IMG/VR virus record: IMGVR_UViG_3300022699_000293
Coordinates: 1 to 64,000 of that record
Strand: one strand, 5' to 3'
DNA length: 64,000 nucleotides
DNA from: a virus
A program made the position numbers and the translations under genes. Each line of letters starts with the position of its first letter. The first letter of the stretch is position 1. Shown here one piece after another: positions 25,492 through 34,333 of the stretch. The notes beneath the pieces are model-generated. The model worked only from the letters and a program-made list of their open reading frames with translations, was not told where the DNA came from and did not search any database.

Positions 25492-26589
25492 CTACTCACG
25501 GAGCCCCGCGCAACGTTCGATTCCTCTTAATTCACCTTTAAGAGCAATCTTAGTTTTGTCTGATGTCGCGCGGGATAAACGTTCCGCTACCCCTGCTAAG
25601 TATCCTTTTAGCTCTGTCTTGGATGCTGGTTTAATTTTAGCATCATCATACGCAACAGGAACACTTTTCTCAGGACGTCCACGTTTCTTAGTACCCTTAG
25701 AAGGTGTGTCTGTTTTACTGGATTTGGAAGATGTTTTCTTCGTTGTATCCTTTCTGTCAGAGCTGTCTTTTTCTTTGGCTTTTCTTTTAGCTTCTTTTTC
25801 TCGTTGTTTTTCTTCGTAACGATCAAGATATGTTATAGTTTTATCGTCCGCAGTTTGTGCATCTAATCCTTTATCGATCATTTGGTCAAATAGCTTATAA
25901 AAGAAGGCAGAATGTTCTTCAGCGTTTACTTTGCAAAGAACACGAGCTTGGGACATTGTAATTTGAGCTTTTTCAATAGCTTTTTGAACAGTGGTGTCTA
26001 AGTGTAGTAAAGCTAAATGTTGGGATACGTGTCCTTGCGACTTACCGTAAATTTGTGCGATGTCCCGATTGGAAATTCCATTTTCGCGGACTTCTTCGTA
26101 CATTCGAGCCATTTCCATAGGGTTGTGAGCTTCCCTAACAATATTAGCTACACCGCTGCGCACGTAAGATTGTGTGTCGTCTCCTTCTGCAAGGGTGATG
26201 TGAGCTTGTTTAACTCCCAACTCTTGAAGTGCCATGTAACGACGACGCCCGTCAATTAAAATGTATTTATCTTTTGCGGTTGGATGCTTTCTTACAACCA
26301 GAGCTACAATTTGTCCAACAGCTTTAATGGAAGTTACCAGAGAAGCTAAATTTCCAGGAGATTTGCGATTCCATTTTTCAGGCAATACGATTTGAGACAG
26401 GTTAACAACGTAGTTAGATTCTTTCTCATTCAAAGGATCGGGGAATTGCAAATCTGCTTTTTTCTTAGGTGCCTCTTTTTTGTTAGAAGTTTGTTTCTTT
26501 TTAGTCTTAGGCGCTGCTGTCTTCTTAGTGTTTTTCTTTTTTGTCGTTTTCTCAGTTTTGGTTTTTTGTTCTGATTTACTCTTACTCAT
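25492..26589 (-). CDS. ParB-like DNA-binding protein with AT-hook
   Basis: The core of this 365-residue protein has ParB/Spo0J features: a LIDGRRRYMALQELG segment, a NIVREAHNPMEMA segment and a helix-turn-helix (SNRDIAQIYGKSQGHVSQHLALL region). The N-terminus is extremely Lys-rich and the C-terminus holds a KKRGRPEK AT-hook, so it should bind DNA strongly. No ParA gene is in the window, so a partition role is uncertain; transcription regulation or nucleoid-like organisation is equally possible. The start at 26589 has a GGAGG site eight bases upstream inside a 12-base palindrome; an ATG at 26646 would add 19 residues and cannot be excluded. Confidence 0.8.
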   Translation of the reverse strand: MSKSKSEQKTKTEKTTKKKNTKKTAAPKTKKKQTSNKKEAPKKKADLQFPDPLNEKESNYVVNLSQIVLPEKWNRKSPGNLASLVTSIKAVGQIVALVVRKHPTAKDKYILIDGRRRYMALQELGVKQAHITLAEGDDTQSYVRSGVANIVREAHNPMEMARMYEEVRENGISNRDIAQIYGKSQGHVSQHLALLHLDTTVQKAIEKAQITMSQARVLCKVNAEEHSAFFYKLFDQMIDKGLDAQTADDKTITYLDRYEEKQREKEAKRKAKEKDSSDRKDTTKKTSSKSSKTDTPSKGTKKRGRPEKSVPVAYDDAKIKPASKTELKGYLAGVAERLSRATSDKTKIALKGELRGIERCAGLRE

Positions 26590-26590
26590 T

Positions 26591-26602
26591 GGAGGTACCT
26601 CC
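26591..26602. promoter_or_regulatory. 12-base palindrome covering the ParB-like ribosome binding site
   Basis: The perfect palindrome GGAGGTACCTCC lies directly before the preferred ATG of the ParB-like gene and includes its ribosome binding site. It could be an operator for autoregulation, or could fold in RNA and hide the site. It would be coding if translation starts at 26646. Confidence 0.35.
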
Positions 26603-26676
26603 TCTTGATTGACTGGTGCTTGATTGCTATTTTTCGTTGCTTTCATTTTTGTTTTAGATCCTTTTTTTGAAAAGAA

Positions 26677-26907
26677 TTAATCGAAGTATTCTAATTCTTC
26701 TAGCAATGCTTGTTTCTGTATATTGTTAAGATTTAATTCTTCAGGAGCGTGGCCTTCTAAGATTTCTCCGAGAACATGGAAAAGTTCAGTTGATTGTAAG
26801 ATTAAACTATCCTCGTGGTTATAAACAATAAAATAAAGAGCTCGTATAATCCGCAATTTTTCTTCGGGAGACGTTTTGTCTAAGACTCGAAAGGTTGACT
26901 TCCGCAT
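26677..26907 (-). CDS. Small unknown protein, 76 aa
   Basis: Unrecognised small helical, acidic protein. I place the start at the ATG at 26907 because a longer frame would extend far into the zinc-ribbon gene; the two still overlap by 28 bases. It has no cysteines and contains helices rich in Leu and Glu. It lies in the operon between the zinc-ribbon gene and the ParB-like gene and may be a small regulator or adaptor. No family is recognised. Confidence 0.55.
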   Translation of the reverse strand: MRKSTFRVLDKTSPEEKLRIIRALYFIVYNHEDSLILQSTELFHVLGEILEGHAPEELNLNNIQKQALLEELEYFD

Positions 26908-27050
26908 TGAGGACAAATTAGAACGCCTCCGGTTTTGTTTAGATTTTTTAATTTTTTTCCGCACGTGGGGCACTTCAATTCATCCGTTTTTTGCGCAGTT
27001 TTAGTTTTTTTTGTTTGACTCGAAACTTCATCTACTCCGTATTTTTCCAT
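26880..27050 (-). CDS. Small zinc-ribbon protein, 56 aa
   Basis: This short gene starts at an ATG that overlaps the stop of the upstream gene by one base (TAATG), the usual coupling in this genome. The first 25 residues are Lys/Thr-rich. The rest is a compact zinc ribbon with CPTC (27-30) and CPQC (46-49). It overlaps the following gene in another frame by 28 bases. Such ribbons often bind nucleic acid or RNA polymerase. It is too short for common length cut-offs but has all the marks of a real gene. Confidence 0.7.
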   Translation of the reverse strand: MEKYGVDEVSSQTKKTKTAQKTDELKCPTCGKKLKNLNKTGGVLICPQCGSQPFES

Positions 27051-27403
27051 TAGTCTTCAGATTCTTGCTTTGTAGTTTTTTTACGAGATACCCGGTGAAT
27101 ATCGTCTATTAAAGTATGCACGCGATTAAGGCAACCACTACGATTTCGTTTCTTAGTTTCGTCAGGCCCACAGAGAGTTGCCAAAGCTTTCACTTCCAAA
27201 TAACCGTTACCTTGAGCGTCTTCCTTTCGTGTTAAGGTAATTGCTTCGGGTAAAGGATCCTCAAAACTTTCTACAAGTTCTTTTATTTCTTCCACAATTC
27301 TTTTGACTGCATCCTCTTCTTCAATTTTTTGACGCATAAGTGCCGCGTCAGCAGGGATGGTTACGGTTTTTCCACAACGACTACAAACTTCATTCAATTC
27401 CAT
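27050..27403 (-). CDS. Small putative zinc-binding protein, 117 aa
   Basis: Start at 27403 is chosen because an AAGGAG site is eight bases upstream; a GTG at 27412 overlapping the endolysin stop is the alternative. The N-terminus has CSRC, and two further cysteines lie at about 78 and 91, possibly completing a metal site. The middle is acidic and helical and the end is very basic. The gene is translationally linked to the zinc ribbon after it. It might be a nucleic-acid-binding or regulatory protein, but no family is recognised. Confidence 0.65.
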   Translation of the reverse strand: MELNEVCSRCGKTVTIPADAALMRQKIEEEDAVKRIVEEIKELVESFEDPLPEAITLTRKEDAQGNGYLEVKALATLCGPDETKKRNRSGCLNRVHTLIDDIHRVSRKKTTKQESED

Positions 27404-27408
27404 GGCGA

Positions 27409-28629
27409 TCACTCCTTTTCAAAAGTTGCTAAAGCCTCACATGTGTTGGGTCCGGGTATTCCATCAATTTTCAAAGTGTGTGCATCATCTGGTTGCTTCA
27501 TGTTATACATTGTTTGAAATTTAGCAACAATTTTTTTAGTTTCTGGTCCGAAACTATCATCCACGTTGACCGAGTATCCGTGCTGATTTAAGTAACGCTG
27601 TACTTCGGAGATACCAAGTATTTTTTGTTGTTCTTCGTTACTATCTTTATCATGTGTAGGAGCATCAGAGCTATGCCCGTATTCGGGACTATCCGCCAGA
27701 TACTGGGTTTCTAGATTCAACGTTTCTGCCTCAATATCAGTTAATACACCATCTTCCAAAGCTAAGTCATATTTGGAAAGTAATGAATATTGTTCTGGAG
27801 GAATAACATCGAACGCCGCATCGTTAACATCTTTGAAAGGCCATAAAGGTCCCATATCTAACTTATATTTGCTCCATTCTTGATGTTGGCTAAAACGTTC
27901 TCTTGGTAATTTACCAGGTAAAGCAGCTAAAATAATGCGTTTGAGTAAAATATTGAGACGTATTTGACTCGCTGTAAAGGGTTGTAAAACATCAGCATTT
28001 CTAAACTTATGCGGTAATCTCACAGGGGGCAAAGAGTCAACTAATTTAGAAGGCAAGGGTGCTGTATACTTGCGGGGCCAGTAACACCATTTTCCTCCGT
28101 GTTGCTTTAGCTTCCCTGCATTGACCATTTCGATACTAATAGAATCCTTGTTTCTAGCAGGTAAATGCCAAGCCCCATGAGACAATGGGATGATATAAAA
28201 AGGATATCCTTGATATCCTAAAACAAAATGTGTAGAAGCCCCATGGTAGCGAAGTCGTCCTTTACGTTTAGATTTTTTAGAACTGAACCAACTTAAGGTA
28301 GACCATTTAGATATACCTGCGGTGTAATGGTCAATCCACCACAAATATGCGTCATTCTCTAATCTATTTTTTGAAAATTGCTGTGTAGGGTAGTACTTTG
28401 CTAAAGCTGCTGAATACTCTTTAATACGTCGATGACTGTCGATGAATAGCGCATCTAATCCTTGTATTGCTTCAAAAGAATTTAATCGTTGGTCAGCAGC
28501 TTTAGAAAAAATTTCGCGAACTGTTTGACGTGCTTGTTCTGCTTGTGAATCGACTAATTTCCAAAAATCTTTTTTTGTGTATTGCGTAGTAAAATCGGTT
28601 ATTGAAATGTCCGTTTTGTTATGTATCAT
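27409..28629 (-). CDS. Endolysin: N-acetylmuramoyl-L-alanine amidase with peptidoglycan-binding domain
   Basis: Lytic enzyme of 406 residues that cuts the amide bond between MurNAc and the stem peptide to release progeny. A helical N-terminal region precedes an amidase-2-like domain with a metal-binding His in DHYTAG (about 100), a THFVLG strand, a second His in SHGAWH (about 160) and the following NKDSISIEMVNAG strand. A separate C-terminal peptidoglycan-binding domain (about 335-406) has the SEVQRYLNQHGY and GPETKKIVAKFQ helices. The ATG at 28629 overlaps the nuclease stop (ATGA). No signal peptide is seen, so a holin would be needed; none is adjacent. Its place among DNA-processing genes is unusual. 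Confidence 0.88.
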   Translation of the reverse strand: MIHNKTDISITDFTTQYTKKDFWKLVDSQAEQARQTVREIFSKAADQRLNSFEAIQGLDALFIDSHRRIKEYSAALAKYYPTQQFSKNRLENDAYLWWIDHYTAGISKWSTLSWFSSKKSKRKGRLRYHGASTHFVLGYQGYPFYIIPLSHGAWHLPARNKDSISIEMVNAGKLKQHGGKWCYWPRKYTAPLPSKLVDSLPPVRLPHKFRNADVLQPFTASQIRLNILLKRIILAALPGKLPRERFSQHQEWSKYKLDMGPLWPFKDVNDAAFDVIPPEQYSLLSKYDLALEDGVLTDIEAETLNLETQYLADSPEYGHSSDAPTHDKDSNEEQQKILGISEVQRYLNQHGYSVNVDDSFGPETKKIVAKFQTMYNMKQPDDAHTLKIDGIPGPNTCEALATFEKE

Positions 28630-29483
28630 TTTGGCCCTCGACACCTTTCATAGTACCCACAAAATTTAGAATCGCAACACCAATCTGTCGGATGGCAACG
28701 AGGAAATATTCCCCGTTTGATTAAATCTGCAGTTTCTTCGAAATCTTCAATTAAAAGTTTTGCATCTTGAGGAGTTCGCGTAGACCGTTCTTGGGTATAT
28801 TTTGGCCCCGTTTTTTGGTTAAGTAGAAAGTCAACACGTACGCGGGGTAGTCCTTTTACATGAGCATACAAAGTTAACTGCGTGTCTTTACGCAATTTCT
28901 TGGGTGCCCATTTACGTCCTGTAAACTTTAAATCAGAAACTATTTCTGTTACTAGCGGTCCTTCGCCAGGAACTAAAATGTCTTTATCTCGTTCTAACAA
29001 TATTTCATCAACTAGGTCTATAAAACCGATAACAGGAACATTTCCTATATTGACTGCAAAAGCTTCTTCTACTGTCTTAGGACGGATTAAAGGAACAGCT
29101 TGGGTATAGTAAACTTTGTAATGCGCAAGAATAGCATCTTTAATTACTCCAGGCGCGACATCTTCCCAATCTACAATTTGATCTTTTCTAAGTTCAAATT
29201 CGTCAGATACTATACTTTCTCCCTGCTCTAGAGGTAAGGGTTTTCCGTAATCTAAAGTATGTTGGTGTGTCTTTTCTGCACCTACATGCAATACAGAACC
29301 TTGAGTCATTGCTATGCCTGGAGGTTGTCTGATGTTTAAAATATATCTATACATGTATTGGCGCGGACACCTTTTATACATATTATATTGCGAGTGTGAG
29401 AAATATCCTTGACCCGGAAGTTTTAAATCTTTAAAATTTTCAGGAACTTTAATTTTTTTCCCATGAACATCGATTTCTGTCAT
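28626..29483 (-). CDS. PD-(D/E)XK nuclease, Cas4/AddB-like iron-sulfur type
   Basis: A second RecB-like nuclease, 285 residues. It has C39 in YKRCPRQYMY, GSVLHVGAEKTH, the catalytic Asp in GFIDLVDE (about 154), SDLKFTGR (about 184) and a TQLTLYAH helix. C-terminal cysteines (CC, FCGYYERC) complete the four-cysteine cluster expected for an Fe-S site. It would trim or resect DNA ends, perhaps with the SNF2-type helicase two genes upstream. It is coupled by ATGA on both sides. Sequence similarity to the copy at 22328 is limited to the motifs, so they are not a recent duplication. Confidence 0.87.
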   Translation of the reverse strand: MTEIDVHGKKIKVPENFKDLKLPGQGYFSHSQYNMYKRCPRQYMYRYILNIRQPPGIAMTQGSVLHVGAEKTHQHTLDYGKPLPLEQGESIVSDEFELRKDQIVDWEDVAPGVIKDAILAHYKVYYTQAVPLIRPKTVEEAFAVNIGNVPVIGFIDLVDEILLERDKDILVPGEGPLVTEIVSDLKFTGRKWAPKKLRKDTQLTLYAHVKGLPRVRVDFLLNQKTGPKYTQERSTRTPQDAKLLIEDFEETADLIKRGIFPRCHPTDWCCDSKFCGYYERCRGPK

Positions 29484-29884
29484 AATTGTTCCTTCCCGTT
29501 TCGTGTAGGGGGTGGAGAAGCAGTAAATCGATTAGACGTTTGTGATGCTTTTTGTGACGGAATGGGGGAAGCATCTTGCATGAGTTCTTCATTTTGGCGT
29601 TGTAATTCTTCCATAGTTAGCGGAGAATCATCAGTACTTGGGAGAGATTCTGATTCGTCCTCAGCTTGCATAGTTTTCTTTGTTGCTTTTTCAGAATTTA
29701 AAATTTCTGTTTCCTTAGTTCCGACAAATTCATGTTTTCTTAAATATTGGGCTGCGTCCTCAATAATTGCTGAAATTTTATTATTGTCTATAACGCGTAT
29801 TCTCACTTTTTGTGCACCCTCAAAAATTCCTAACGTGTCTGCGATTAGTATGCGAATATCCTCTTCGGATAAGATGATATCCAT
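29480..29884 (-). CDS. Unknown protein between helicase and nuclease genes, 134 aa
   Basis: Unrecognised 134-residue protein. Residues 1-60 look folded and mixed alpha/beta; the rest is low-complexity, rich in Ser, Glu, Pro and Thr and probably disordered. It overlaps the helicase stop by TAATG and the nuclease start by ATGA, so all three are translated together. It could be an adaptor between the two enzymes. No family is recognised. Confidence 0.65.
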   Translation of the reverse strand: MDIILSEEDIRILIADTLGIFEGAQKVRIRVIDNNKISAIIEDAAQYLRKHEFVGTKETEILNSEKATKKTMQAEDESESLPSTDDSPLTMEELQRQNEELMQDASPIPSQKASQTSNRFTASPPPTRNGKEQL

Positions 29885-31950
29885 TACGCATCCTCCTTTG
29901 TATCTTCTTGCAGTTCAATGATTCCCGCACGTGTAGGTTGTTTTATTACATTTTTTTGTAAAATGCAATCATCACTCCAAGGTTCTATACCTTCTTTTAA
30001 ACATTTAGAATATCGTGAACAAATTAAACAATTGATATGTTGCGTTAGAGTGGATGCTATATCTTTTTTGGATCGCAAAGCACTTAATTGTTGTATTTCA
30101 ACAGTGTGCCTCCCGCATAAGATATACACTACGGTTTTTTCTTCCTGACCAATTCTATAATTACGATTTTGTGATTGTAACCAATTTTCTAATGACCAGT
30201 TACGTGAGTAGTAAATAGTATACTTAGCTGCTGTAAGAGTAATTGAAATACCTACAGATACTTGACCCAAAAATATGCGGCAACTTGGATCTGTTTGAAA
30301 CGTTGATTCCATTAGATACATTTGACTTGTATTTGTACCGTCAGCACGAACATACTTTAATTTTTTAGCTTGTAGTATTTTTTCTATATCGTCTAATTCA
30401 GCTATAAAATTAGCCCAAATAATAACTTTATTGTTAGGGGCGTTAAGGAGATTGTCTAAAAATTCATTCAGGAATTCTAATTTAGGGTTAGGGGAATAGC
30501 GAACAATTTCTCTAGATTGTTGGGTTAGTTGTGTTTTATTGTACACACATTTAGATGATCCTGGTTGGGTACCTCGAGCTATGCATTGACGTAGATACGG
30601 ACAATCATCACAAATGTCTGTAAGCTTATGAGTATCATAGTAAAAACCGCTACAAATCTGGAGAAGTTTAGACAAACAAATTGCATTATTTTGGATTTCT
30701 AAAGGATCGTGCAAATAACGAGTAATTGACATATCTGTTATAGCTTCGTTATAATCTTTACGCTGTTTTTGTGTCAAATCAAAATATAGAGGAACAAAAG
30801 TACGCTCAGGTAAGTCAACACAATCAGCCAATTTTTTTTGGTCAGAAACCCAAGACACTAATCGGTTTAATTCATCTAGCTTCTTATACCCGACAACTAT
30901 GGGTTTATTTTGATGTGCGTAAGCTATATGCTTACGACAAAATTTATCATATTGTGTAGGAAGTATATACGGAGCTAAAAACTTTAATTGAGGGTAAAGA
31001 TCACGAGGATCTCCTAAACTTAGAGTACCGCTAAGTAAGTATCGACGAGAAAATTTAGCGGCAAGCCGCATACAAACCTTAGTTCGTTGACTTTCAATTG
31101 TTTTTATACGGTGGGACTCATCGGCTACTATAATAGAAAATTCAGTTAACTGTGAAATCCATTGATATGAATCTCTTGTTAAATCTTTTACTTCTTCTTT
31201 AATGTCTTTAACTTCACGTCCTTTAATCCAATCATCCATTAATTGCGTTTGTTTCTTAGGATCATTAACCATACGCAGTGCACGAGTTAGGGAAATAGGT
31301 TCTTCACGTTGCTTCTTTTCTAGTACCAATTTTCGAGCTTGTCCAAAAACTGTAGGTATACCGTAACGACGTGCAGTATCATAAGATACTATTAGAAAAT
31401 CTTTTTGAGCACAATTATTGAGTATTTTCAATTTACGTTTGCGTGTTCCTGTCATGCCTACAGCTGAAAGAGTGCTATCAGTATGCTTTTCAACTTCTTT
31501 TAACCAGGTACCGATAGCTACAGGAGGACAAAGAACAAGAACTTTTTTACGGAGTAAATAAGCTAAATCGATTACAGGTTTAGTTTTTCCCGTACCCATT
31601 TCCCACTGCAAGATATACCTATAATTACACAGAAGTCTACCTAACCCTTCAGACTGATGCTGATAACTTTTGTAAGAACCTGGCAATGTTACGTTTCGAG
31701 CATAGTCAAACCATTCTTCTTCCGTGTGTTGGTTATCTAAATAATTTTGAGCTTCTGGGGAAAAGTCCAAATGTTTGTAGACTTCTTCCAAATCGTGTAG
31801 TACTCTATCTAAAAATGGAGGAAATGCTGGGTAGCGCCAAAATTCTTTAGATTTATCCAAGGATGCTCCAAAAATTTTACTACCCAATGTTTTAGGATTT
31901 TTTGTTATGAATACAGGAAGTTTGTTGATATATTCTAATTCAATTTTCAT
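29884..31950 (-). CDS. SNF2-type superfamily 2 helicase
   Basis: ATP-dependent DNA translocase of 688 residues. It has motif I MGTGKT (about 117), motif II DESH (about 270) in VADESHRIK, motif III SGTLS, and motif VI in QNRNYRIGQ (about 595), all in SNF2/RapA style. Two cysteine groups, one about residues 455-480 (CDDCPYLRQC) and one near the C-terminus (CLICSRYSKC), may bind metal. The start at 31950 is chosen because upstream frame would overlap the divergent portal gene. It leads an operon with the nuclease and endolysin. It could aid recombination, replication fork repair or RNA polymerase removal. Confidence 0.9.
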   Translation of the reverse strand: MKIELEYINKLPVFITKNPKTLGSKIFGASLDKSKEFWRYPAFPPFLDRVLHDLEEVYKHLDFSPEAQNYLDNQHTEEEWFDYARNVTLPGSYKSYQHQSEGLGRLLCNYRYILQWEMGTGKTKPVIDLAYLLRKKVLVLCPPVAIGTWLKEVEKHTDSTLSAVGMTGTRKRKLKILNNCAQKDFLIVSYDTARRYGIPTVFGQARKLVLEKKQREEPISLTRALRMVNDPKKQTQLMDDWIKGREVKDIKEEVKDLTRDSYQWISQLTEFSIIVADESHRIKTIESQRTKVCMRLAAKFSRRYLLSGTLSLGDPRDLYPQLKFLAPYILPTQYDKFCRKHIAYAHQNKPIVVGYKKLDELNRLVSWVSDQKKLADCVDLPERTFVPLYFDLTQKQRKDYNEAITDMSITRYLHDPLEIQNNAICLSKLLQICSGFYYDTHKLTDICDDCPYLRQCIARGTQPGSSKCVYNKTQLTQQSREIVRYSPNPKLEFLNEFLDNLLNAPNNKVIIWANFIAELDDIEKILQAKKLKYVRADGTNTSQMYLMESTFQTDPSCRIFLGQVSVGISITLTAAKYTIYYSRNWSLENWLQSQNRNYRIGQEEKTVVYILCGRHTVEIQQLSALRSKKDIASTLTQHINCLICSRYSKCLKEGIEPWSDDCILQKNVIKQPTRAGIIELQEDTKEDA

Positions 31951-32003
31951 GAAATTTACCTTACACTTTGTTGAAGGTTGGATGGTTACAGGAGAGTAAG
32001 TAC

Positions 32004-33743
32004 ATGGCAAACGAATTTAATACTAGCGATCCCTACTTGTTTACAGGTCGTCGCAATGTAGCGCCACATAGTAATCCTTATCACAGCTATACACAAGTTT
32101 TTAGTCCAAGACGTTTAAAAGACTTGTTTAAATGGTGTGAGTTTTTATTTGCTAATTCTGCCCATATCTATGCTGCTTTGCGGAAATTTGGGGAATACCC
32201 TATTACTGAAATTTTATACGAAACAAATAATGAAACACTTAAAACCAAACATAAAAATATTTTAGAAAAAATTATACACATTCGTGAATTGCTTATTGAA
32301 ATGACCTTAGATAAATACGTGTATGGGAATGCTTTTCTTTCCATGTACCAACCATTTATCCGCTTTTTAAAATGTACTAAATGTCAAACATTGACGAACA
32401 TTCAAAATGTTAAATATGAGTATAATTACCAAGCAATGAAGTTCACGTATGAGTGTCCTGCGTGTCATAAAAAAGTCGTTGCTACAGAAAAACATATTAT
32501 AGATCGAAAAGTTTCGGTTAGTCGCAAAATTAATTTTATTCGATGGGATCCTAAAAAAATAGATATCGACCATAACCCCCTAACAGGAGCTTCAGTTTAT
32601 TATTACAATATTCCAGAATCTGTAAAAGAAAGCGTAAAAAAAGGACATAAGTTTTTAATAGACAGTATGCCTTTAGGCTTTTTGAAAGCAATAAAAGAAA
32701 AACAACAATTCAGATTTGCTCCTGGATATATTTTTCATATGAAGATAGGAGGTCCCGCAGGTATTAATCCGCAATGGGGACTGCCTCCGTTACTTTCGAC
32801 ATTACAATTGTTCCATTATACCGCTATTTTAAGAAAAGCTAACGAAGCTATTTCTCTGGATTATTTAACTCCTCTTCGTATTGTCCACCCAGCACCGCAA
32901 AGTGGTAACGCAGATCCTGTCACTACAATTAGTTTACAAGAGTGGCAACAAAACTTAAAAGGAAATATAAAGGATTGGAGACAAGATCCTTTACATATGA
33001 TGTTTGCACCTGTTCCTGTAGGAATGACGCAAGTAGGGGGACAAGGACGAGCATTATTAACTTTAGGAGAAGTGCAAGAAGCGGAAAAAAATATTGTAGC
33101 CGCTTTAGGAATTCCTCTAGAATTTCTTTACGGAGGCTTAACGCGAAGTGGTATGGAAGCTACTTTAAGATTAATAGAGAATCAATTAGAGACACACATT
33201 AGTGATTTGAATGACTGCATACAATGGATATCTGATAATTGTGCTAAGTTTTTGGGTTATGATAAAGTTTCTATGGAATTAGCCCCGTTCCGGATGATCG
33301 ACGACCAAACACAAAAGAATATTTCGTTACAATTATACCAAGCAGGACACCAACTAGGTCGGAAAATAATTTCGGAAAAAACCATAGCAGAACAGAACAA
33401 CTTGGATTTAGACAAAGAAGAAGATCGCATCAAACAAGAAGAGCTGGATGCTGTGCGGCGTGATGCAGAATTGCAAATCGAGATAAGTAAGCTACAAAAC
33501 AACATGGCAAATCGAATTAGGCAAGAAACCCAACAAAGCGAAATGGCTATGGGTGGTGGTGGTGCTCCTACAGGTTATAACCAACAACAAGTAATTGCAC
33601 AAGCTGATCAACTTGTAGCACAATGGGCACAAATGGAAGAAGGGAGACGTAAAAGTATGATGGATTCTTTAATGAAAGAAGACTTCGTGTTGTACTCTGT
33701 AGCTATGCAACGTTGGGAAGACTTTGAACAACAACAACAATAA
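32004..33743 (+). CDS. Portal protein
   Basis: Forms the dodecameric ring through which DNA enters the head. This 579-residue protein has the portal core with a GPAGINPQWGLPPL segment, a LTLGEVQEAEKNIVAALGIPLEFL stretch and GLTRSGMEATL, followed by a long helical, Gln-rich C-terminus. An unusual zinc-ribbon-like insertion with CTKC (about 123) and CPAC (about 151) sits in the N-terminal half. The start at 32004 follows a GGAGAG site; the upstream frame overlaps the divergent helicase. It opens the long plus-strand late block but is separated from terminase by about 16 kb. Confidence 0.85.
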   Translation: MANEFNTSDPYLFTGRRNVAPHSNPYHSYTQVFSPRRLKDLFKWCEFLFANSAHIYAALRKFGEYPITEILYETNNETLKTKHKNILEKIIHIRELLIEMTLDKYVYGNAFLSMYQPFIRFLKCTKCQTLTNIQNVKYEYNYQAMKFTYECPACHKKVVATEKHIIDRKVSVSRKINFIRWDPKKIDIDHNPLTGASVYYYNIPESVKESVKKGHKFLIDSMPLGFLKAIKEKQQFRFAPGYIFHMKIGGPAGINPQWGLPPLLSTLQLFHYTAILRKANEAISLDYLTPLRIVHPAPQSGNADPVTTISLQEWQQNLKGNIKDWRQDPLHMMFAPVPVGMTQVGGQGRALLTLGEVQEAEKNIVAALGIPLEFLYGGLTRSGMEATLRLIENQLETHISDLNDCIQWISDNCAKFLGYDKVSMELAPFRMIDDQTQKNISLQLYQAGHQLGRKIISEKTIAEQNNLDLDKEEDRIKQEELDAVRRDAELQIEISKLQNNMANRIRQETQQSEMAMGGGGAPTGYNQQQVIAQADQLVAQWAQMEEGRRKSMMDSLMKEDFVLYSVAMQRWEDFEQQQQ

Positions 33744-33763
33744 TAAAGTTAAAAGGCAAGTAC

Positions 33764-34333
33764 ATGGTTAAGGACACACGACAAGATTCAACTTTTGCAA
33801 CTTTGGTTCAATCAGCAAGAGACAAACCTCCTCGCATGTCTCAAGAAACAGAGATTCCTTCTTTATTTTCGCCACCATCCGACGATTCTTCAAAAGATTC
33901 GTTTGTAGCTAAAGAATTAACAAACAATAAACCTGGACGACAAATACGTCTTGTAAGTTTTACGCGTACTTTTGTATTGTGGCGTCCTTGGGAAAAATGT
34001 TCTCGATGTTTGGAAATGTTAAAACAGGGAGAAATAGAATTACCTTCAATAGGGGATATGACTTGCCCCCATGTACAGCTTGCGGAGTATAAAGAAATTA
34101 AAGATGCTGTTCTCAGAGGTGACGGTATTAAAGAATTTGAAGAATACTTTCAATTACATGACGGTACTCGATGTGTTCAATTTTCTTGGTTGGAAGCTGA
34201 TCCAGAATTTTTAGAAAAAATGAAAAAAGAAGCTCAAAAAAACAAGGATAGCGTGTACCCACCAAACCCTGAAAAAGTTTTTAACCAAAAAGAGGAGGAG
34301 ACTCCGAATAATGATTCTGAAGTCTCCTCCTGA
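33764..34333 (+). CDS. Unknown protein with cysteine motif, 189 aa
   Basis: Unrecognised 189-residue protein just behind the portal gene. The first 60 residues and the last 40 are charged or Pro/Ser-rich and probably disordered. The central part has WEKCSRC and a later MTCPH, which together could bind zinc, then an acidic helical segment. The end of its coding region overlaps the first hairpin of the structured RNA at 34294. A structural or packaging role beside the portal is inferred from position. Confidence 0.65.
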   Translation: MVKDTRQDSTFATLVQSARDKPPRMSQETEIPSLFSPPSDDSSKDSFVAKELTNNKPGRQIRLVSFTRTFVLWRPWEKCSRCLEMLKQGEIELPSIGDMTCPHVQLAEYKEIKDAVLRGDGIKEFEEYFQLHDGTRCVQFSWLEADPEFLEKMKKEAQKNKDSVYPPNPEKVFNQKEEETPNNDSEVSS

